Below, piece by piece: positions 27,402 to 35,487 of a stretch of 52,736 nt of DNA. This DNA comes from Calothrix sp. HK-06. Lineage in GTDB: Bacteria; Cyanobacteriota; Cyanobacteriia; Cyanobacteriales; Nostocaceae. Below the pieces are notes generated by a model. It was not told the origin of the DNA. It did not search any database and saw only the letters and a list, made by a program, of their open reading frames with translations. How positions within the stretch are numbered: the first letter of the stretch is position 1; each line of letters opens with the position of its first letter. Location of the stretch: contig NZ_MRCD01000066.1 of assembly GCF_001904745.1 (NCBI RefSeq), positions 1 to 52,736 of the forward strand, in the 5' to 3' direction. Position numbers and translations under genes: made by a program.

Positions 27402-27890
27402 TTATTGGATGTCCAAATCTAGAGTATAGTTTAATGTGCCACTGCCGCTAGTTTGTTGCGAAATGTTATTGCCTGAACCTTGTATTTCTACGCTGACCGC
27501 AGCAGTTGATGGTGAATATTGTGCTGAAATTTCAATTTTTTGCTGACCGACAGATAAATAAGGTGATAAATCTAGCTTACTACTGCTGTCATTCAAACGC
27601 TGTACAACTTTACCATTAATGGATATTTCACCTTGCAACCGTGCGCTAGGGGCATTTATTTTTAGAATTTGAGGTTGTTTTAAATTTGCAGCACTTAGAC
27701 TTAAACTATTCCTTTGGACAGATGCAGAATTTGATTGTGTACTTGCATTAGTAGATGTGAATGTTTGGGTGGCGCCACTATCGCTTGATGCTTCAAAATT
27801 AATTTGACTATAAGATAAGTTGTTAGTTAATGCAGCTGTAAGACTGATAATAGACCCAACGCAAAGCGCATAAAGAATTAGGTTTTGCAT
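27402..27890 (-). CDS. Small secreted protein, Ser/Asn/Gln-rich
   Basis: The protein has 162 residues and is not recognised. It begins with a signal-type segment (MQNLILYALCVGSIISLTAA). A Ser/Asn/Thr-rich stretch (residues 28-70) is followed by a beta-rich domain (INAPSARLQGEISINGKVVQ, LSPYLSVGQQKIEISAQYSP), and a Gln/Ser/Gly-rich tail ends in TLDLDIQ. No catalytic motif is seen. It is the last of four small secreted-protein genes in a row on the minus strand. The middle domain resembles a small immunoglobulin-like or PEGA-like beta sandwich, but this is only an impression. Confidence 0.7.
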   Translation of the reverse strand: MQNLILYALCVGSIISLTAALTNNLSYSQINFEASSDSGATQTFTSTNASTQSNSASVQRNSLSLSAANLKQPQILKINAPSARLQGEISINGKVVQRLNDSSSKLDLSPYLSVGQQKIEISAQYSPSTAAVSVEIQGSGNNISQQTSGSGTLNYTLDLDIQ

Positions 27891-28012
27891 ATTTTTATAC
27901 CAATTGTTATAAGTAAGTTATAAATATATAAACAAAATAGAAAACTTATTTTACGGGCTAAATATTTAATTTCTTGTGGAGCGGGCATCCCTGTCCGCCC
28001 CTAGTATGAAAC

Positions 28013-28381
28013 TTAGAATTCTGGATAAGCTGGCACATCAACTTGTATTTGTACTGGCACTTTAATCGCTGGCATATTAATTCCAGTCGGATTACTACCA
28101 CCGTTGACGTATTGATAACTATCGCGGTTTTGATTTACTGAGTCGATATTTGTGTATAATTGAACACCAATAGTTGTGACACTGTTGTTGTAGCAATTTT
28201 TGCTAGCTTGCTGGTCAACATTGTTATTTTGGTTGGCAACAGTACCTCTACCATGAATTGCCACTTGTACACCAACATCTGTAAGAACGCATACAGCGCT
28301 AGCTTTGTTAGTTATACCAGGAATGAAGGTTGAGATAGCTGAAAATGAAAGCACGCTAAGTGCAATTAATTTTAGTTTCAT
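28013..28381 (-). CDS. Small secreted Asn/Gln-rich protein
   Basis: The protein has 122 residues. A signal peptide (MKLKLIALSVLSFSAIST...) ends near NKASA. The mature part has two cysteines (CVLTDVGV and SKNCYNN), many Asn and Gln (VANQNNNVDQQASKNCYNNS), and ends with a Pro/Val-rich tail (MPAIKVPVQIQVDVPAYPEF). The Asn/Gln spacing is faintly reminiscent of curlin repeats, but no real repeat array is present. No function is assigned. Its neighbour upstream is separated by the twin-palindrome repeat. Confidence 0.72.
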   Translation of the reverse strand: MKLKLIALSVLSFSAISTFIPGITNKASAVCVLTDVGVQVAIHGRGTVANQNNNVDQQASKNCYNNSVTTIGVQLYTNIDSVNQNRDSYQYVNGGSNPTGINMPAIKVPVQIQVDVPAYPEF

Positions 28382-28408
28382 GATTTATTTGCTTTAGGAC
28401 TTACGCTA

Positions 28409-28474
28409 AGAAACCGGGTTTCTTCGTTGAAATGTGTGATAACAATGGCGCTTTTGTGTAGAAACCCGGTTTCT
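28409..28474. repeat. Twin-palindrome element, copy 2
   Basis: AGAAACCGGGTTTCT (28409-28423) and its reverse complement AGAAACCCGGTTTCT (28460-28474) flank 36 bases that resemble the spacer of copy 1. It lies between two of the secreted-protein genes. Confidence 0.85.
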
Positions 28475-28478
28475 AGAA

Positions 28479-28805
28479 TTACTTACAGACGGTTGTAGTA
28501 TTACTCGTATAAATTTGATTACCACCTCTTGTAGAGTTCCTGCGCTGTGTAACATTACGGCATTTCATGTGATTATTGCCTCTGAAAACACGCATCCGAC
28601 GATTTCTATTGATATTTTGATTTGCAGCAGGATTGACAATTACTCGTGGTACTGGCGCCGTTCTAATAAAAATGCCCCCATTTTCATCAAGCACCATGTG
28701 AACGTTACTTGTTTGAATATCTAGGTCACCAGCAGTTGCGATTCCGGCAGGTAATGCAACCATTGCAGTCAAGAACAGCGAAAACATTAATTTTTGGACA
28801 GGCAT
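28479..28805 (-). CDS. Small secreted basic Asn/Arg-rich protein
   Basis: The protein has 108 residues from ATG 28805, which has GAGG nine bases upstream; a TTG at 28820 would add five residues. A signal peptide (MPVQKLMFSLFLTAMVALPA) ends near IATAG. The mature part is rich in Asn and Arg (NQNINRNRRMRVFRGNNH), with two cysteines (MKCRNVT and the final TTTVCK). No known domain is seen. It belongs to the run of four small secreted proteins, and its C-terminal Cys pair could form a disulfide. Confidence 0.7.
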   Translation of the reverse strand: MPVQKLMFSLFLTAMVALPAGIATAGDLDIQTSNVHMVLDENGGIFIRTAPVPRVIVNPAANQNINRNRRMRVFRGNNHMKCRNVTQRRNSTRGGNQIYTSNTTTVCK

Positions 28806-28835
28806 GGCGTTCATCCTCAACTTAGTAATTAGTTT

Positions 28836-28893
28836 TGAGTGCTGAGTGCTGAGTGCTGAGTGCTGAGTATTAAATTAACTCAGCACTCAGCAC
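28836..28893. repeat. Short tandem heptamer repeat (TGAGTGC)n with inverted arm
   Basis: TGAGTGC is repeated about 4.7 times (28836-28868), followed by ACTCAGCACTCAGCAC (28878-28893), which is its reverse complement. Such heptameric tandem repeats are known in heterocystous cyanobacteria. It lies in the leader of the 28479-28805 gene. Confidence 0.9.
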
Positions 28894-29059
28894 TTCTCTT
28901 GCTATAATTTGAGCAGCAGCTAGAAAACCGAAGGTGTAGACTTTATTCTTCATCATTTTTTCTAGACCTAATTAGTTGTGTGTTACTGGTTTCGAGTTGT
29001 TCAACAACTCGATTAACCAGATTTTTAAAAGATTATTAAATTTATTTCTAATTTTTCAC

Positions 29060-29401
29060 TTAACGGAAATAAGGCAAAGAACAGTTAGCGTTTTGACTCT
29101 GCCTGGTTCCTGTCGAATTAGAAACACCGCTAATATTGCCGAAGCCTACATTTCCATTACTAATACCTGTGTTTGCAGCGTTACCTTGGATTTGATTACC
29201 TCTAGCACAGAATGGATTGCTGTTTTTACCTTGGTACTGGTCTGTGTAAGTGCTGCTATCGATACCAGTAACGTTTCTTGAACCGACGTTGCCAGTTGTA
29301 ATTTGAATGTTAGAATTATTACCTTGAATTTGGTCTGCAAATGCCGCAGGCGCCATTGCAAGAGTAACTAATAACCCTAAAGCAAATGATTTTTTCAACA
29401 T
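29060..29401 (-). CDS. Small secreted Asn/Gln/Gly-rich protein with two imperfect repeats
   Basis: The protein has 113 residues. The signal peptide MLKKSFALGLLVTLAMAPAA-FA is typical. The mature part contains two imperfect repeats of about 40 residues: one with QIQGNNSNIQITTGNVGSRN and one with QIQGNAANTGISNGNVGFGN, each followed by a G(I/V)xxS segment. Two cysteines are present (PFCARG and NANCSL). Such Asn/Gln-rich repeats might form a beta-solenoid or amyloid-like strand, but this is speculation. A good promoter (TTGACA-17-TAAAGT) lies 126-154 bases upstream. Confidence 0.75.
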   Translation of the reverse strand: MLKKSFALGLLVTLAMAPAAFADQIQGNNSNIQITTGNVGSRNVTGIDSSTYTDQYQGKNSNPFCARGNQIQGNAANTGISNGNVGFGNISGVSNSTGTRQSQNANCSLPYFR

Positions 29402-29526
29402 AATTCGTTACTCCATTTACTGTCTTTGATTAACTTATAAGCTCTTTAACTTAAAATATTGGGTGCTAAAGCTTAAAAAAAAGATGACTCGCCTAATTAC
29501 ATAAAGTTGTATCTCTATACCTAGAT

Positions 29527-29555
29527 ACTTTAACTAAAGATTTTAAGGGTGTCAA
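29527..29555 (-). promoter_or_regulatory. Sigma-70-type promoter for the secreted-protein run
   Basis: On the minus strand TTGACA (29555-29550) is followed after exactly 17 bases by TAAAGT (29532-29527). It would start a transcript about 119 bases ahead of the 29060-29401 gene. The divergent XRE gene begins about 80 bases to the right, so the regulator could bind here (inference). Confidence 0.6.
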
Positions 29556-29633
29556 GGTCTTGGTTAAAAAATCTGGGCGTAATTTTTTTTTGGTGTTACG
29601 ATAAACCACTATAAGTTAGACCGTCGGAGTGCT

Positions 29634-29987
29634 GTGACTGTGAAACGGAAAGCGAAACCAAGGATAGCAATATTACGTGAAAGAGCTGGTTTGACCCAGT
29701 TAGAGTTATCACGTCTAGTCGGTGTCACCGAAAGTACCATTCAAAATTGGGAAAGCGGAAGAACTGGCTCTGATCATATTGAACGTATAGTAAAGTTTTG
29801 TAAGGCTCTTGGCTGCCAGGTAGAGGATTTAATTGAGTATGTAAGCGACTCCGAAGAAGAGAAACTAGGCAAACCGAGTTCTTTGAGTGACATCCGCACT
29901 CTTTTGGGAACAGAACAGCCTATAGGCGCCGGCGCCGATACTTCTAAGCAAGCAAATGCTGTTGAGGAAATAGGGGTTAGGGAATAA
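29634..29987 (+). CDS. XRE-family helix-turn-helix regulator
   Basis: The protein has 117 residues with GTG start at 29634 (GGAG four bases before) or GTG at 29640 (better spacing). The Cro/C1-type HTH spans about 10-65: LRERAGLTQLELSRLVGVTE then STIQNWESGR, and a following helix ALGCQVEDLIEYV. The tail is acidic and flexible (SDSEEEKLGK) and contains IGAGADTS, encoded by two back-to-back GGCGCC hexamers. It probably binds DNA as a dimer. It is divergent from the run of secreted-protein genes, and a 9-mer repeat begins four bases after its stop. Confidence 0.88.
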   Translation: MTVKRKAKPRIAILRERAGLTQLELSRLVGVTESTIQNWESGRTGSDHIERIVKFCKALGCQVEDLIEYVSDSEEEKLGKPSSLSDIRTLLGTEQPIGAGADTSKQANAVEEIGVRE

Positions 29988-29990
29988 GCT

Positions 29991-30063
29991 AACGGATGAT
30001 AAACGGATGTAACGGATGGTTGATTTTAAATAACTTATCCGTTACATCTGTTGTATCCGTTGC
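29991..30063. repeat. ATCCGTTAC-type repeat with inverted ends, copy 2
   Basis: Left part: three AACGGATG units (29991-30028 approx.); right part: TTATCCGTTACATCTGTTGT then ATCCGTTGC. The right arm is the 3' coding end and stop codon of the polysaccharide deacetylase gene on the minus strand. Confidence 0.85.
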
Positions 30064-30721
30064 TAAGATTATCGATAGTGACGAATTCGTAACCCTGTTC
30101 TAATAACTTGGGTATTAAAGCTGCTGTAGTTTCGGCGACATCTTCACCACCGAAGTAGCCATCGTGCAAAACTATGATGGAACCATTTTGAACTTGGTTT
30201 AATACTCGTTGAGTTACTGTGTTAACACCCGGTCGTACCCAGTCTTCTGGTACAACGCTCCACATAACCGGACGGTAGTCCCACTTTTTCAACAGTTTTA
30301 AAGTGTTGGGGGTGAAGAACCCATTTGGGGGTCTGACATCGCGGATAAGTTGTGCGGGTATATTACAGGCACTTTCAATAGCTGCTTGAGTTTTTTCTAA
30401 GCTGCCTTTAAGTTCTTGCGGCGAGAGCATAGGAAAATTTCGGTGGTCGTAACCGTGTAAACCTATCCAGTGGTTACGATCATGTACCATTTTGGCTATT
30501 TGCGGTGCCTGTTGTACACATACACCTAACCAAAAGAAACTAGCGGGAATTTTGTAATGGTCTAGTACCTCTATTAATTGGGGTGTGTGATGACGGTGGG
30601 GACCATCATCAAAGGTTAGAGCGATTTTTTTACAGTTTGTGTTTCCTGTCCATAGACAGTTTGGAAAACTAGGTTGGAGAACACGGTAAATTAAGGGAAA
30701 TAAAGGTGCAAATTGCAACAT
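30035..30721 (-). CDS. Polysaccharide deacetylase (NodB homology, CE4)
   Basis: The protein has 228 residues from ATG 30721; a TTG at 30742 would add seven residues. NodB motifs are present (numbering of the longer frame): TFDDGP at 43-48 with catalytic Asp45 and metal Asp46, the metal-binding His pair in HGYDH at 96-100, and RPPNG near 117. These enzymes remove acetyl groups from N-acetylglucosamine polymers such as peptidoglycan or exopolysaccharide. No signal peptide is clear; the N-terminus has a hydrophobic segment FAPLFPLIYRVL. The last eight codons and the stop are made of a dispersed repeat (tail GYNRCNG), so the native C-terminus may have been replaced. Confidence 0.9.
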   Translation of the reverse strand: MLQFAPLFPLIYRVLQPSFPNCLWTGNTNCKKIALTFDDGPHRHHTPQLIEVLDHYKIPASFFWLGVCVQQAPQIAKMVHDRNHWIGLHGYDHRNFPMLSPQELKGSLEKTQAAIESACNIPAQLIRDVRPPNGFFTPNTLKLLKKWDYRPVMWSVVPEDWVRPGVNTVTQRVLNQVQNGSIIVLHDGYFGGEDVAETTAALIPKLLEQGYEFVTIDNLSNGYNRCNG

Positions 30722-30821
30722 TGAGTCCAAATTAAAAAGCAAGCCTATTAAAACTCTAGCAAAATTTTATGTCATGAGTATAGTTCGTATTTCAGTACAT
30801 TTAGGGTAAGATTTCCAACGT

Positions 30822-30862
30822 TGTAGAGACACGATAAATCGCGTCTTTACCGCGTCTCTACA
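30822..30862. repeat. TGTAGAGAC...GTCTCTACA inverted repeat, copy 1
   Basis: TGTAGAGAC (30822-30830) pairs with GTCTCTACA (30854-30862). The centre repeats the motif once more (GCGTC). Relatives lie at 40336-40365 and 49233-49258. It is in the upstream region of the P-type ATPase gene. Confidence 0.75.
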
Positions 30863-30985
30863 TATAGGGGTATTTGGGTTTTAATAAGTTATTTAAAGAT
30901 AATCCTGATGAGGTAGAAAATGTTTAATTTTATGCAGTAGGATAAAAGACTCTGAGTAAGTTAGTATTTTTCACAACTGCATGAA

Positions 30986-33900
30986 ATGAATAAAAGCTGT
31001 AACATCTCCCGGCGCCGTCAAATTCCTATCGTTAAGGAAGTACATACGGCGGTGAGCGGGAGGGCTAGGTATAAAGTAAATGGTCTTCAGGGTTCGGATA
31101 CTCTTAAGAAATACCTAGAGTTGAGATTGGCAGAAAACAACGATATATGTTGTGTTTCTGCCAACCCGGTCACAGGAAATATGCTGGTAGTTTATAAACC
31201 AGCACGCAGTTCGTCGGGTCTTGCATCGCTGATTGAAAGTCTGGTTTTTGATTACCAAAAGCAAAACAGAAATTCTGTAAATTTGGTAACAAAAAACAAG
31301 CACCAAGCTAAGAGAAAAGCAAAAAAAACACGCGAGATTATCGGAACAAAAGCGCAATCGGTTGCACCTTGGCATTTACGTTCTGTAGAGACTGTAATTG
31401 ATGAGTTGCAAACGTCAAATGTATTAGGACTATCAAGTGATTCTGCTGCTCGCAAACTGAAGAAATACGGCTTAAACACCCTACCGCAAGCAAAACCGCG
31501 TTCGGGGTTAAGCATGTTTGTTGACCAGTTTAAATCACTACCAGTAGGACTTTTAGCAGTAGCGGCAGGAGTGTCAGTTGCTACAGGTGGTTTGCTTGAT
31601 GCTGCTGTCATTATGGGGGTCGTAGTAATCAATGCGGGGATTGGGTATGCTACTGAGAGCAATTCTGAAAAAATAATTCGTTCGCTTCAAAATGTAGTTA
31701 AGCCAACGGCAGCAGTTATTCGCGACGGTAATAGTGTTGAAATTAGCGCTACTGAAATTGTCCTCGGCGATATTATAGTTCTCAAGCCTGGTAGCTATGT
31801 ACCATCGGACGCACGCTTAATTGAGGCAGAGCGTTTGAGTATTGATGAGTCGGCGTTAACGGGTGAAAGTATGCCTGTTAGTAAGTCTACTGTAGCGCTT
31901 GAGGATGAGAATGTAGCTTTGGGCGACCGGGTAAACATGGTTTACATGGGTACTTTGGTGACAGGGGGACAAGGAAAAGCGGTAGTTGTCGCCACAGGTA
32001 AATATAGCGAGATGGGTAAAATTCAGGCGATGCTTGGTGAAGCTTCGACACCTGAAACCCCGATGGAAAAACAACTCGACCAAGCAGGAAGTCAACTTGT
32101 TGTAATTAGCGGCGCCATTTGTGCTGTTGTATTTGGTATTGGTTTGTTGCGTGGTAACAGTGTGCTGCAAATGCTTAAGTCAACAATTTCGTTGGCTGTA
32201 GCAGCAGTACCAGAAGGACTACCAACGGTAGCAACTACTACGTTAGCGCTTGGTATTGCTAACATGCGGAAGCACAACGTATTAATCCGGCGCCTTGATG
32301 CAGTGGAAACGTTGGGTTCGGTACAGACTATCTGTATGGACAAGACTGGTACTATTACAGCTAACCGCATGACGGTTGTTGAGTTGTGTGCTGATGGACG
32401 ATATATTGATGTTGCGGACGACAAGTTACGCTCAGGGGATGAGTCTATCAATCCTTATAGCAATGAGCAAGTGCTGAAGTTAATGCATGTCTTAGTACTT
32501 TGCAACGAAAGCATTATTGAAGAAAAGGAAAAGGTTAAAGAGAAAAAGGAAAACAAAGAACACAATTACACAGTAAAAGGTTCTTCAACAGAAAATGCGC
32601 TTATCGACTTAGCAATAAATGCTGGGGTGAATGTAAATAGTCTGCGCGAAAATTATCCGTTGCAGAAAATTAGTCACCGTTCGCAAGCGCGTAACTACAT
32701 GGTGACGCTACATAATACTCCTGACAACAATCAAAAACTCGTTGCAGTTAAAGGTAGTCCATCCGAAGTATTAGCGCTATGTAATCATCAACTCAAAAAC
32801 GGTCAGCAAATACCTTTAACTGATGCTGATAGACAGTTAATTGAGAACGATAACGAGGACATGGCAGGTAAAGCACTGCGTGTTCTTGGAGTTGCTTATT
32901 TAATTCAAGATTCGGATGAAATTAACACTGAAAGTGAATTAATTTGGTTGGGACTTGTGGGAATGGCAGACCCCATCCGTAAAGGTGTTAAGGAATTGAT
33001 GGGAGATTTCCACTCTGCTGGTATCAACACCGTAATGATTACTGGGGATCAAAGTCCAACAGCTTATGCGATTGGCAAAGAATTAAATCTTAGCCAAGGC
33101 AAACAGCTAGAAATTCTTGACTCAACCCACCTCGAAAAAGTTGACCCAGAAGTTGTTAAAGGACTGTGCGACCGAGTAAATGTTTTTGCACGTATTAGTC
33201 CTGCGAACAAATTGCAAATCGTCCAAGCACAGCAAAGCACAGGTAAAATAGTAGCAATGACCGGGGATGGAATAAACGATGCTCCCGCGCTCAAAGCTGC
33301 TAACGTTGGTATTGCAATGGGACATAGTGGTACCGATGTTGCCCGTGAAGTCGCGGATATTATCCTCGAAGACGACAACCTCGAAACCATGATTATAGCC
33401 GTTAGTCATGGACGTACAATTTACAACAACATTCGTAAATCTGTTCACTTTCTACTATCAACCAACACCAGTGAAATCATGGTGATGCTTGCCGCTACTG
33501 CTGCTGGTATTGGTGAACCAATGACAGCCATGCAGTTACTATGGTTGAACTTAGTAACAGATATCTTCCCAGCGCTCGGACTTGCTATGGAAGCTCCTGA
33601 ACCAGATGTATTACTGGCGCCACCGCGTGACCCATCTGAACCAATTATCAAAAATTCCGACTTCCGACGCATTGTTGGCGAATCCGCGATAATGTCAGCA
33701 AGTGCTTTAGGCGCCTATGGTTATGCTATTAGCCGTTATGGTATAGGAGCTACTGCCAGCACCATCGGCTTTATGAGCTTGACAATGGCACAGCTAATGT
33801 ACGCGCTCAGTTGCCGTTCGCAAACCCACAGCATATTTAGCGGTAAGAAATTACCACAAAACAAATATCTAAATATTGCCTTGGGTGGTTCGTTCGCGCT

Positions 33901-34168
33901 ACAAATCGCCGCTGCAACCGTACCTGGACTCAAAGGATTGTTGCAAATCGCACCGATTAACCTAGTAGATATGGTGGTTATTGGTGCCAGTGCAGTGCTT
34001 CCGTTCTTGGTTAATGAGGGTCGTAAAGAATTGGTATCACGTAATCGCAAAGACGACGGCAAATATATTACAATTCTGCCCGATAGCGAAGACAAATCCA
34101 ATTACACATACATACCTACCAAAGAACACGAGTTACAACCAGCAGTTATCACTGTACCTGCTGTGTAA
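30986..34168 (+). CDS. P-type cation-transporting ATPase (P2-like) with degenerate HMA-type N-terminus
   Basis: The protein has 1060 residues. The P-type core is complete: TGES at 292-295, transmembrane motif PEGLP at 409-413 (as in P2 Ca/Na pumps rather than CPC-type heavy-metal pumps), phosphorylated Asp452 in DKTGT, and hinge GDGINDAP at 760-767. Ten membrane helices are plausible; helix 6 has WLNLVTDIFPALGLA. The first 80 residues resemble a heavy-metal-associated fold but lack CxxC. A very basic linker (KNKHQAKRKAKKTRE) follows. A Lys/Glu-rich stretch (EEKEKVKEKKENKEH) interrupts the nucleotide-binding domain. It probably exports a cation (Ca, Mn or other); the ion cannot be fixed from sequence. 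Confidence 0.92.
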   Translation: MNKSCNISRRRQIPIVKEVHTAVSGRARYKVNGLQGSDTLKKYLELRLAENNDICCVSANPVTGNMLVVYKPARSSSGLASLIESLVFDYQKQNRNSVNLVTKNKHQAKRKAKKTREIIGTKAQSVAPWHLRSVETVIDELQTSNVLGLSSDSAARKLKKYGLNTLPQAKPRSGLSMFVDQFKSLPVGLLAVAAGVSVATGGLLDAAVIMGVVVINAGIGYATESNSEKIIRSLQNVVKPTAAVIRDGNSVEISATEIVLGDIIVLKPGSYVPSDARLIEAERLSIDESALTGESMPVSKSTVALEDENVALGDRVNMVYMGTLVTGGQGKAVVVATGKYSEMGKIQAMLGEASTPETPMEKQLDQAGSQLVVISGAICAVVFGIGLLRGNSVLQMLKSTISLAVAAVPEGLPTVATTTLALGIANMRKHNVLIRRLDAVETLGSVQTICMDKTGTITANRMTVVELCADGRYIDVADDKLRSGDESINPYSNEQVLKLMHVLVLCNESIIEEKEKVKEKKENKEHNYTVKGSSTENALIDLAINAGVNVNSLRENYPLQKISHRSQARNYMVTLHNTPDNNQKLVAVKGSPSEVLALCNHQLKNGQQIPLTDADRQLIENDNEDMAGKALRVLGVAYLIQDSDEINTESELIWLGLVGMADPIRKGVKELMGDFHSAGINTVMITGDQSPTAYAIGKELNLSQGKQLEILDSTHLEKVDPEVVKGLCDRVNVFARISPANKLQIVQAQQSTGKIVAMTGDGINDAPALKAANVGIAMGHSGTDVAREVADIILEDDNLETMIIAVSHGRTIYNNIRKSVHFLLSTNTSEIMVMLAATAAGIGEPMTAMQLLWLNLVTDIFPALGLAMEAPEPDVLLAPPRDPSEPIIKNSDFRRIVGESAIMSASALGAYGYAISRYGIGATASTIGFMSLTMAQLMYALSCRSQTHSIFSGKKLPQNKYLNIALGGSFALQIAAATVPGLKGLLQIAPINLVDMVVIGASAVLPFLVNEGRKELVSRNRKDDGKYITILPDSEDKSNYTYIPTKEHELQPAVITVPAV

Positions 34169-34263
34169 CATTACTCGCTAATTAATCATTCGTACCCAGG
34201 CATTTGCTTGGGTACAATCGTATTTATATGTAGCATATCTGTCTCAGATGTGCAGTCAAAATT

Positions 34264-34370
34264 GGTAACGGATGTAGCGGATGTAACGGATGAATTATTC
34301 AAACAGCAACTTTTTTTACAGGCGCCTCTAAAACTAATCAACTATCCGCTACATCCGTTGTATCCGTTGC
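34264..34370. repeat. ATCCGTTAC-type repeat with inverted ends, copy 3
   Basis: Left part GTAACGGATGTAGCGGATGT with more units; right part CTATCCGCTACATCCGTTGT and ATCCGTTGC. The right arm encodes the last residues (ATDTTDVADS) and the stop codon of the SDR gene on the minus strand. A GGCGCC (34321) lies in the centre. Confidence 0.85.
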
Positions 34371-35054
34371 TAGGGGATTCAATTGTGTAAGATTAATTTC
34401 TGATATACACGATGCGTGCGAAAGTTTTAAACAACAATCAATAACACATATTAAATCGCTTAATGGTATAGGAACTTGAGCGGAAAAAGCACTACTTGCG
34501 ATATCATTTAAAACTTCAGGTGTCGCAACATTTCCAGGATTAATTACTGTAAAACCAATACCAGTATTAGTAAGTTCAATCTGTAACGCTTGCGCGGCGC
34601 CACGTAATCCAAATTTAGAAGCTGTATTTGCTACTTCTCTTGATGCTTGATTATCTAATCCAGACAGCGAACCGATAAAAATTACCTTTGGTGCCTGAGA
34701 TTTTTTCAAAGACAATATTAATCCTTTTGTGAGTTTAACAGGTGCTATAAGATTTACAGCAATTACATGGTCAATTTCTTCATAACTACTATTTATAAAA
34801 TTATAATTACTTGTAAAGGCGCCTTTTTCCCAAGTACCTCCAAGAAACAACAGCGCATCTAAAGGACTACTCTCAAAAGCTGCAACAACTTTTTCAATTC
34901 CTTCCTGCTTTGCAATATCTGCTTCAATCCACTTTCCATATTTTGATGGATTTCTCGAAACACACACCAGGTTCTCTACTTTGTCGTGGAAGTACTCAGC
35001 AACCGCAAGACCTATCCCACGACTACCACCAACAATCAGCATATTTTCAGCCAT
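34338..35054 (-). CDS. Short-chain dehydrogenase/reductase-like protein lacking the catalytic Tyr
   Basis: The protein has 238 residues with a Rossmann fold: nucleotide motif GGSRGIG at 9-15, Asn101 (AVNLIAP), Ser129/131 (FIGSLSG) and Lys147. In classical SDRs the active site is YxxxK; here the position four before Lys147 is Asn143 (VANTASKFG), a single-base change from Tyr (AAT for TAT). It is therefore either non-catalytic or uses a different mechanism. The C-terminal ten residues come from a dispersed repeat. It is convergent with the P-type ATPase. It could be a decaying gene, or an SDR-like regulator. Confidence 0.82.
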   Translation of the reverse strand: MAENMLIVGGSRGIGLAVAEYFHDKVENLVCVSRNPSKYGKWIEADIAKQEGIEKVVAAFESSPLDALLFLGGTWEKGAFTSNYNFINSSYEEIDHVIAVNLIAPVKLTKGLILSLKKSQAPKVIFIGSLSGLDNQASREVANTASKFGLRGAAQALQIELTNTGIGFTVINPGNVATPEVLNDIASSAFSAQVPIPLSDLICVIDCCLKLSHASCISEINLTQLNPLATDTTDVADS

Positions 35055-35196
35055 AAGCGTAGATTTTACTTCGTGTTTTCAATATTTTCAACATTCGACC
35101 TTTTTGATTTTTAGCTCGTATAGTAAATATTACTCAATAAAGCCTTACGTAGTGGGTATTGTATTATAGAAATGAACTTAAAAATTAAAGTTTATT

Positions 35197-35487
35197 ATGA
35201 AACAAAACGAAGCGTTAAGTTTACTTAAAAGCCAGCAAATAAAACTAAAAGATTTTAGTGTAAAATCTTTGATTTTGTTTGGTTCTGTTGCACGAGATGA
35301 GGCAACTTCTGAAAGTGATGTTGATTTGCTGGTAGAATTTGAGAAGCCTGTAGGCTTATTCACTTTTGTGGATTTACAAATATATTTGGAAACACTTCTT
35401 GGTTGTAGCGTCGATTTAGGGACACCTGACTCTCTTAAATCTTATTTGCGTGAAACAGTAATGGGGGAAGCTGTACGTGTCTTCTAG
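35197..35487 (+). CDS. mntA: MntA-type nucleotidyltransferase antitoxin
   Basis: The protein has 96 residues. It carries the minimal nucleotidyltransferase signature GSxAR-x-SDxDL: Gly29-Ser30 in LFGSVARDEA and Asp41/Asp43 in ESDVDLLVEF. In the MntA-HepT system this enzyme transfers AMP to a Tyr of the toxin and neutralises it. Its end overlaps the next gene by 11 bases, a usual arrangement for the pair, and indicates translational coupling. Length and order (antitoxin first) match the family. Confidence 0.88.
   Translation: MKQNEALSLLKSQQIKLKDFSVKSLILFGSVARDEATSESDVDLLVEFEKPVGLFTFVDLQIYLETLLGCSVDLGTPDSLKSYLRETVMGEAVRVF

Noticed and set aside
28836-28893. CRISPR-like tandem array
   Set aside because: Units are only seven bases with no spacers; it is a short tandem repeat.
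34208-34390. 60-codon plus-strand frame behind the P-type ATPase
   Set aside because: Most of it is translated repeat DNA (VTDVADVTDE), so it is not a gene.
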